This document shows, piece by piece, positions 5,059 to 10,005 of a stretch of DNA of 10,005 nucleotides. Position numbers and translations under genes: made by a program. This stretch comes from Clostridiales bacterium. GTDB taxonomy: Bacteria > Bacillota > Clostridia > Lachnospirales > WQUN01. Under the pieces are notes generated by a model, which saw nothing but the letters and a program-made list of their open reading frames with translations, was not told the origin of the DNA and made no database searches. The stretch covers positions 1-10,005 of the forward strand of contig JAISWA010000057.1 of the NCBI GenBank assembly GCA_031271275.1, written 5' to 3'. Positions within the stretch are counted from its first letter, which is position 1. Every line of letters begins with the position of its first letter.

Positions 5059-6468
5059 TTGGACAAATTGCAGGAAGCCTGCGGCATTATCGGAATTTCC
5101 GCCGGCGGGGAAAACGGCGGCGGGCTCGTCAGTAAGCTGTACATGGGGCTGATCAGCATACAGCACCGGGGGCAGGAAGGCGCGGGCATCGCGTTCGCCA
5201 AAGACGGCGCGGTTCATTGTTATAAAAACAAGGGACTGGTTTCGGAAGTTTTTAACGAGCAGATACTCTCGTTAATTTCCGGCGAAATGTATTTGGGGCA
5301 TGTGATGTACAGCGGCTCGCAGGATAAGTACGCCATCAGCGCCCAGCCCTACGTGGTCAATTACAAGCGGGGTTCCCTCGCTTCCGCGTTTAACGGCGCG
5401 TTGGCGAACGCGGCGGAGCTGCGGGACGAAATGGAAAACGGCGGCACGGTTTTTTCCACGAGCAGCGACTGCGAGTTGGCGGCGGTGTTGGTGGCGAAAC
5501 ACGACAAGGGCGATATCGCGTCGGCGGTGCAAAAAGTTTGCGGGCTGCTTAAAGGCGGCTACGCCATGACGTTTATGACGGGGAAGGCGATGGTGGGGGT
5601 GCGCGACCCCTACGGGATAAGGCCGCTGTGCATCGGAACGGTGGACGGGCGGCTCGCCCTCGCTTCGGAAAGCTGCGCCTTCGACATGATGGAGGGGGCT
5701 TTTATCCGCGACGTCGCGCCGGGGGAAATCGTAACGCTTTATAACGGGGAAATACGCTCCGTCTACGCGCAAAAGCCCAAGAGCGGCGAACGCGCCGGCT
5801 GTATTTTCGAGTATGTGTATTTCGCGAACCCCGATTCCATACTGGACGGCAAAAGCGTCTACCAGTGCCGGGAACGCGCCGGGTATATTTTAGCGCAGGA
5901 AAGCCCCGCCGAAGCGGACATCGTCATCGGCGCCCCGGACTCGGGTTCCCCCGCCGCCCTCGGCTTCTCGCTATGCAGCGGAATACCCTATACCATCGGG
6001 CTGATTAAGAATAAATATGTGGGGCGCACGTTTATCCAACCCACCCAGACACAGCGGGAAATGAGCGTGCGCATCAAGCTTAACCCCATCCGGCCCGTAC
6101 TCGAGGGCAAGCGCATCGTGTTGGTGGACGACAGCATCGTCCGGGGCACGACCATGCGCTATTTAATCGCGGCAATACGCAGGGCGGGGGCGTTGGAAGT
6201 CCATTTGCGCATCAGCTCGCCCCCGGTGCTGCATAGCTGCCGTTTCGGCGTGGACACGCCCGACGCCAACGATTTAATCGCGAAGAACATGACCACCCGG
6301 GAGGTTTGTGAGAGCCTCGGCGCGGACAGCCTCGCGTATATCAGCACGGAAGGGATGCTAAAGTCGTTGGAAGTATGCGGCGGCGAGAATTTCGGCTTCT
6401 GCAAGGGCTGCTTCACCGGGGAATACCCGAATATGGATTTGCAGGAGTACGAGCAGATTCTTTTATAG
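5059..6468 (+). CDS. purF: Amidophosphoribosyltransferase (PurF), Fe-S type
   Basis: This enzyme transfers glutamine-derived ammonia to PRPP to make phosphoribosylamine, the committed first step of purine synthesis. It has 469 aa. A seven-residue propeptide (MDKLQEA) precedes the expected nucleophile Cys8 (CGIIGI). The N-terminal glutaminase domain (about 8-235) has QHRGQ (35-39), FNG (111-113) and SSDCE (135-139). The C-terminal phosphoribosyltransferase domain has the PRPP loop VLVDDSIVRGTT (354-365). Cysteines 248, 394, 448 and 451 match the spacing of the [4Fe-4S] ligands of the Bacillus enzyme, which make it oxygen-sensitive. Unusually the GHVRYST glutaminase motif reads GHVMYSG (80-86), with Met at the conserved Arg position. 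The TTG start at 5059 is supported by GAGGAG 8 bases upstream and by the family N-terminus. The purM start is 9 bases past the stop. Confidence 0.96.
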   Translation: MDKLQEACGIIGISAGGENGGGLVSKLYMGLISIQHRGQEGAGIAFAKDGAVHCYKNKGLVSEVFNEQILSLISGEMYLGHVMYSGSQDKYAISAQPYVVNYKRGSLASAFNGALANAAELRDEMENGGTVFSTSSDCELAAVLVAKHDKGDIASAVQKVCGLLKGGYAMTFMTGKAMVGVRDPYGIRPLCIGTVDGRLALASESCAFDMMEGAFIRDVAPGEIVTLYNGEIRSVYAQKPKSGERAGCIFEYVYFANPDSILDGKSVYQCRERAGYILAQESPAEADIVIGAPDSGSPAALGFSLCSGIPYTIGLIKNKYVGRTFIQPTQTQREMSVRIKLNPIRPVLEGKRIVLVDDSIVRGTTMRYLIAAIRRAGALEVHLRISSPPVLHSCRFGVDTPDANDLIAKNMTTREVCESLGADSLAYISTEGMLKSLEVCGGENFGFCKGCFTGEYPNMDLQEYEQILL

Positions 6469-6477
6469 GAGAGATTT

Positions 6478-7524
6478 ATGAACAACTGGACTTATGAGAA
6501 GGCGGGGGTAAGCGTAGAGGCGGGTTACGAAGCCGTGCGCCGGATGAAGCCCTTCGCGGAGAAAACGTATATTCCCGGGGTGTTGGCGGGGCTCGGGGGG
6601 TTCGGCGGCTGCTTCGCGCTTCCCAAAGGTTATGACGAACCGGTGTTGGTTTCCGGCACGGACAGTGTGGGAACGAAGCTGAAAGTCGCGTACCTGACCG
6701 GGGTGCACAACACCGTGGGCATCGACTGCGTCGCCATGTGCGTCAACGATATTATCTGCCAGGGCGCGAAGCCGCTGTTTTTTCTGGACTATATCGGAAC
6801 GGGCAAAATAGAACCGGCGCAAATCGCGGCGGTGGTGGAAGGGGTAAGCGAAGGCTGTTTGCAGGCGGGCTGCGCGTTAATCGGCGGCGAGACCGCGGAG
6901 CTTTCGGGCATTTATCAGGAAGGCGAATACGACCTGGCGGGTTTTGCCGTGGGAATCGTGGAAAAGTCCAAACTCATCACCGGGGCGGAAGTTTCGCCGG
7001 GGGACGTTTTAATCGGCGTGGCGTCGTCGGGGCTGCACAGCAACGGTTTTTCCTTAGCGCGGCGGCTTGCCTTCGAGCAGGGGCGCACCCATGAAACCTT
7101 TATTCCGGAGCTTAATCGCACCTTGGGCGGGGAATTGCTGCTGCCCACCAAAATTTACGCCAAGCTGATGAACGGGCTTACGGAGCGCTTCCCTATAAAA
7201 GGCGCGGCAAACATTACCGGCGGCGGTTGGATAGAAAACATCCCCCGCATTTTCGGGGGGAACAAAAACGTCAAAGCCGTGCTCGACGCGTCCGCCGCGC
7301 CGGTTCCGCCCGTGTTTGGCTTGCTGCAAAGTTGGGGGAACGTCAAAGACCGGGACATGTACAACACTTTCAATATGGGCGTGGGGTTGGTGCTCGCGGC
7401 GGAAAAAGAACTCGCGGAGGAACTGGTCAACGCCATAGGGGCGTTTGGGGAGAACGCGTATATTATCGGTTACGCGGAAAGCCGGAGCCCAGGCGAAGCG
7501 GACATACAAATCAATGGGATTTGA
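6478..7524 (+). CDS. purM: Phosphoribosylformylglycinamidine cyclo-ligase (AIR synthetase, PurM)
   Basis: A 348-aa cytosolic enzyme that uses ATP to close the imidazole ring, turning FGAM into AIR (step 5). It has the usual family length. Visible motifs include the N-terminal 'TYEKAGVSVEAG' (5-16), 'VSGTDSVGTKLKVA' (58-71, normally TDGVGTK), 'DCVAMCVNDIICQGAKPLFFLDY' around 83-105, 'IGGETAEL' (135-142) and 'GLHSNGFSLAR' (185-195). These form the ATP-grasping and dimer regions of the PurM/SelD/HypE superfamily. The ATG at 6478 has GGAGAG a few bases upstream. The end overlaps the purN start by 11 bases, suggesting coupled translation. Confidence 0.97.
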   Translation: MNNWTYEKAGVSVEAGYEAVRRMKPFAEKTYIPGVLAGLGGFGGCFALPKGYDEPVLVSGTDSVGTKLKVAYLTGVHNTVGIDCVAMCVNDIICQGAKPLFFLDYIGTGKIEPAQIAAVVEGVSEGCLQAGCALIGGETAELSGIYQEGEYDLAGFAVGIVEKSKLITGAEVSPGDVLIGVASSGLHSNGFSLARRLAFEQGRTHETFIPELNRTLGGELLLPTKIYAKLMNGLTERFPIKGAANITGGGWIENIPRIFGGNKNVKAVLDASAAPVPPVFGLLQSWGNVKDRDMYNTFNMGVGLVLAAEKELAEELVNAIGAFGENAYIIGYAESRSPGEADIQINGI

Positions 7525-8134
7525 AAAGGGAATAACCCGCATCGCCGTCCTTATTTCCGGCGGCGGGACGAACCTGCAGGCGTTGCTTGACGCGCAAGCG
7601 GGCGGGCGGCTGCCCCGGGGGCGCGTAGCGTTGGTAGTCAGCGACCGTAAAAACGCCGGCGGGCTTGCGCGGGCGGCAAAGGCGGGCGTCGCTTCGGCGT
7701 TTGTTTCCCGTAAAGACCCCGGGCGGTTGGTGGAGATTTTACGGGAGCGCCAAATAGATTTGATTGTATTGGCAGGGTACCTTTCCATTTTGCCGGGGGA
7801 AGTAATCGCTTCCTTCCGGGGGCGCGTGATTAACATACATCCGGCGCTTACGCCGCTGTTTTCCGGTATGGGCTTTTACGGGCTGAAGGTGCATGAGGCG
7901 GTGCTCGCAAGCGGAATGAAAGTCACCGGGGCGACGGTACATTTTGTGGACGAGGGCGTGGACACGGGAACGATTATCGCCCAACGTCCCGTCCCGGTGC
8001 TTGACGGCGACACGCCGGAGATTTTACAGGCGCGGGTGCTTGAAACGGAGCACGCGCTGCTGACGGACTGCGTGAAGGCGCTGACGGAATGCCGGGTGCG
8101 GGCGAAAAACGGGAAGGCATGGGTGGAAGAATAG
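7514..8134 (+). CDS. purN: Phosphoribosylglycinamide formyltransferase (GART, PurN)
   Basis: This 206-aa enzyme transfers a formyl group from 10-formyl-tetrahydrofolate to GAR to make FGAR (step 3). The phosphate loop SGGGTNLQAL is at 15-24 and the folate-site 'VLAGYLSILP' at 85-94. The catalytic Asn107, His109 and Asp150 are in place within INIHP and VDEGVDTG, matching Asn106, His108 and Asp144 of the E. coli enzyme. The segment 'LFSGMGFYGLKVHEAV' (115-130) is the Firmicutes form. The ATG at 7514 is preferred because it begins just ahead of the conserved core; the open frame extends upstream to 7445 only within purM. The ribosome binding site is weak, so translation is probably coupled to purM. 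Confidence 0.95.
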   Translation: MGFEKGITRIAVLISGGGTNLQALLDAQAGGRLPRGRVALVVSDRKNAGGLARAAKAGVASAFVSRKDPGRLVEILRERQIDLIVLAGYLSILPGEVIASFRGRVINIHPALTPLFSGMGFYGLKVHEAVLASGMKVTGATVHFVDEGVDTGTIIAQRPVPVLDGDTPEILQARVLETEHALLTDCVKALTECRVRAKNGKAWVEE

Positions 8135-8147
8135 CGGGGCGGCTTTG

Positions 8148-9002
8148 ATGAAATTTACAAAATTTCGTGTAGCGCTTTTGGCGGTGCTCTTACTTGCGCT
8201 TTGTTTCGCCGGGTATCATTTCCTGCGGGGAATTTTAGGCGGTTCGTCCCGGCCCTCCCCCGCCGCGAGCGCCGAAGCCGGATTAATAATGCCTGCCTTT
8301 GAAGAAGCCGCAGCGGAACCTTCCCTTGCGCCGGCGGTTTCGCCGGCGGACGAAAGGGTAACGGACGTTTCCGTTTCGCCGGAAATAAACGAACCGGCGG
8401 AAATTTCTGAAGCACCGACGGTTGCGCCCTCGCCGGAAATTTCCCCGTCTCCCCCTGTCCCGTCCCTTCCCGCTATTTCCCCCGAGCCGCTTACCGCGTG
8501 GCCGGTCCGCCTGTACATACCCGCCATTTCCGTGGACGCGGAGATTCAGGACGTGGGTATCGAAATAAACGAGAAAGGCAACGAAACCATGGGGGTAGTC
8601 CCGTCCGCGTCGGTGGTTTCGTGGCTGCGGGAACGCGCCATACCCGGCAACGAGGGCAACGCGTTTCTGGCGGGGCACAACCGGTGGCAGGGCGAGCGCG
8701 GGCAGCTTCTGGAACTGGATTCGCTTCAAATAGGCGACGAAATGACAATCGAATACTCCGACGGGACGCGGTTGTCTTTTTTAATGGAAAGCGTTTTTGT
8801 CTACGCGTTGGAAACCGCCCCCGCCGGGCAGATTATGGCGGAAGGCGGCGAGGCGAGGGTGACGGTCATTACCTGTAAAGACCCCTACAACCCCAGTATC
8901 GGAACTAGCGACAACCGCATCGTCGCGGTGTTTAAAGAGGAAAACGTATATGTAAGGCCAAACCCGCCCATCACGCCGTTTCCCACGGAGATTCCGGAGT
9001 GA
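8148..9002 (+). CDS. Sortase-family transpeptidase with long Pro/Ser/Glu-rich stalk
   Basis: A 284-aa membrane-anchored cysteine transpeptidase of the sortase fold. A short basic start and one hydrophobic segment (about 8-25) form an N-terminal anchor. Residues about 33-117 are a stalk rich in Pro, Ser, Ala and Glu with repeated SPE units (SPEI, SPEIS, SPEP). The catalytic domain (about 119-265) has His177 in FLAGHNRW, Cys243 in VTVITCKD and Arg257 in TSDNRIVAV, the complete sortase triad. Sortases cut surface proteins at an LPxTG-like signal and join them to peptidoglycan or pili; no substrate gene is nearby. The class is not clear (D-, E- or F-like). It lies 13 bases after purN and 25 bases before purH, in the same direction. 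An in-frame TTG at 8145 is an alternative start; the ribosome binding site is weak. Confidence 0.88.
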   Translation: MKFTKFRVALLAVLLLALCFAGYHFLRGILGGSSRPSPAASAEAGLIMPAFEEAAAEPSLAPAVSPADERVTDVSVSPEINEPAEISEAPTVAPSPEISPSPPVPSLPAISPEPLTAWPVRLYIPAISVDAEIQDVGIEINEKGNETMGVVPSASVVSWLRERAIPGNEGNAFLAGHNRWQGERGQLLELDSLQIGDEMTIEYSDGTRLSFLMESVFVYALETAPAGQIMAEGGEARVTVITCKDPYNPSIGTSDNRIVAVFKEENVYVRPNPPITPFPTEIPE

Positions 9003-9027
9003 AAATGAAATTATTGGAGGAATTTTT

Positions 9028-10005
9028 ATGCGTAAACGCGCTTTGTTAAGCGTAAGCGACAAGACGGACGTCCTTGCGTTAGCGCAAAAGCTTCACGCGT
9101 TGGACTACGAAATCGTTTCCACGGGGGGCACGGCGAAGCTGCTTTCCGAAAACAGCGTTCCGGTTACGCCGGTGGAAAGCGTCACCGGTTTCCCGGAATG
9201 TTTGGACGGGCGGGTCAAAACGCTGCACCCGCGCGTTTTCGCCGGACTGCTCGCCATCCGGGGGAATTTATCCCATGAGGACGTGTTGGTGGCGTCCGGC
9301 ATTGCGCCTATCGACATCGTTGTTGTCAACTTGTACCCCTTTGTGGAAACCGTGGCGAAACCCCATTGCGATTTGGCGGAAGCCGTGGAGAACATCGACA
9401 TCGGCGGGCCGTCCATGATTCGCGCCGCCGCGAAGAATTATAAATCCGTGGCGGTGGTGACGGAGCCTGCCCAGTACGGCGAACTGGCGGAGCGGTTGGA
9501 AAAGGGGACCAACGACGAGGAGTACCGGCTCAAGTTGGCGGTCAAGGCGTTCAACCACACCGCCGCTTACGACGCGCATATCGCGGGCTACCTTAACGGC
9601 GTGGTTGGCGACGAATACCCGGAGGTGATGACCTTCACCTTCGAGAAGCAGAGCGCCATGCGTTACGGCGAGAACCCCAACCAAAGCGCGGCGTTTTACC
9701 GTATTCCCGGCGAAAAGGTCTACGGCATCGAGTCGGCGGAATTTTTGCACGGGAAGGAACTTTCCTACAACAATATCGGCGACGCCCAAGGCGCGTTGGC
9801 GTTGGTCAAGGAATTTGACGAGCCCGTTTGCGTGGCGGTCAAGCACGCCACCCCCTGCGGGGTAGGCACCGCCGCCACCGTTTTCGACGCCTACGCCGCC
9901 GCTTACGCGTGCGACCCGCAGTCCATCTTCGGCGGAATTGTCGCCTTTAACCGGAACGTGGACGCGGCGACCGCCGAAAAAATGAAGGAAATATTTTTGG
10001 AAGTC
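9028..10005 (+). CDS. purH: AICAR formyltransferase / IMP cyclohydrolase (PurH), N-terminal part
   Basis: A bifunctional enzyme for the last two steps to IMP. The first 326 codons are in the window with no stop, out of roughly 510 expected. The N-terminal IMP cyclohydrolase domain begins RKRALLSVSDKT and includes 'IVSTGGTAKLL', 'GRVKTLHPRVFAGLLA' and 'NIDIGGPSMIRAAAKN'. The AICAR transformylase domain begins near residue 200, with 'MRYGENPNQSAAFY' and the catalytic Lys-His pair in 'VKHATPCGVG', then 'SIFGGIVAFN'. The ATG at 9028 has GGAGG (9016-9020) at 7-base spacing, stronger than the sites of purN or the sortase, so it can be translated independently. It is most likely followed by purD outside the window, as in many Bacillota; that is inference. 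Confidence 0.96.
   Translation, partial: MRKRALLSVSDKTDVLALAQKLHALDYEIVSTGGTAKLLSENSVPVTPVESVTGFPECLDGRVKTLHPRVFAGLLAIRGNLSHEDVLVASGIAPIDIVVVNLYPFVETVAKPHCDLAEAVENIDIGGPSMIRAAAKNYKSVAVVTEPAQYGELAERLEKGTNDEEYRLKLAVKAFNHTAAYDAHIAGYLNGVVGDEYPEVMTFTFEKQSAMRYGENPNQSAAFYRIPGEKVYGIESAEFLHGKELSYNNIGDAQGALALVKEFDEPVCVAVKHATPCGVGTAATVFDAYAAAYACDPQSIFGGIVAFNRNVDAATAEKMKEIFLEV

Noticed and set aside
4417..5217. 266-codon minus-strand open frame opposite purE and the start of purF
   Set aside because: It crosses the promoter, a terminator and the conserved purE frame on the other strand. Its translation has no recognisable domain; it is a shadow of G+C-rich coding DNA.
7445..7513. Longer PurN from an upstream start at 7445
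   Set aside because: The added residues lie wholly in the purM coding region out of frame and do not resemble PurN; the ATG at 7514 begins just before the conserved core.
7054..7836. 260-codon minus-strand open frame opposite purM and purN
   Set aside because: Both sense genes are intact and conserved here, and the antisense product is Arg/Pro-rich with no family likeness.
9268..9846. 192-codon minus-strand open frame opposite purH
   Set aside because: purH is conserved and intact on the plus strand; no ribosome binding site or domain supports the antisense frame.

Overview
The window looks like chromosomal DNA of a G+C-rich Gram-positive anaerobe, most likely a clostridial Bacillota. The evidence is a PurF of the iron-sulfur, propeptide-bearing Bacillus type, a lipoprotein sugar-binding protein with a Thr/Ala-rich linker, a sortase, strong AGGAGG-like ribosome binding sites and a TTG start (purF). 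No phage, CRISPR or transposase gene was seen. This taxonomic placement is inference; no rRNA or marker gene is present.

Layout. The left 4.2 kb is on the minus strand. Reading leftwards from about 4285 there is a promoter, a MalE-type sugar-binding lipoprotein, a hairpin terminator/attenuator, a MalF-type permease and a MalG-type permease overlapping by 4 bases. After a 38-base gap comes the start of a cobalamin-binding radical SAM protein, cut by the window edge, with its own extended -10 promoter placed so that the message would be leaderless. The right 5.5 kb is on the plus strand: promoter, purE, intrinsic terminator, purF, purM, purN, a sortase, and purH (cut by the right edge). The 286-bp divergent region between the two operons holds both promoters and, between them, an 83-bp element with perfect 16-bp terminal inverted repeats bounded by TA, like a MITE.

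How the genes work together. PurF (step 1), PurM (step 5), PurE (step 6), PurN (step 3) and PurH (the last two steps) are all enzymes of de novo IMP synthesis, so this is a purine operon. PurK, PurC, PurL/Q/S, PurB and PurD are not in the window. The sugar transporter has a binding protein and two permeases but no ATPase gene, so it probably borrows a shared MsmK/MalK-type ATPase. The maltodextrin or related oligosaccharide specificity is inferred from family resemblance only.

No wholly new system is evident. The points most worth a second look are the TA-bounded inverted-repeat element in the divergent promoter region, a sortase lodged between purN and purH, the loss of a conserved glutamine-site Arg in PurF, the apparently leaderless radical SAM gene, and a perfect 8-bp palindrome over the pur promoter.
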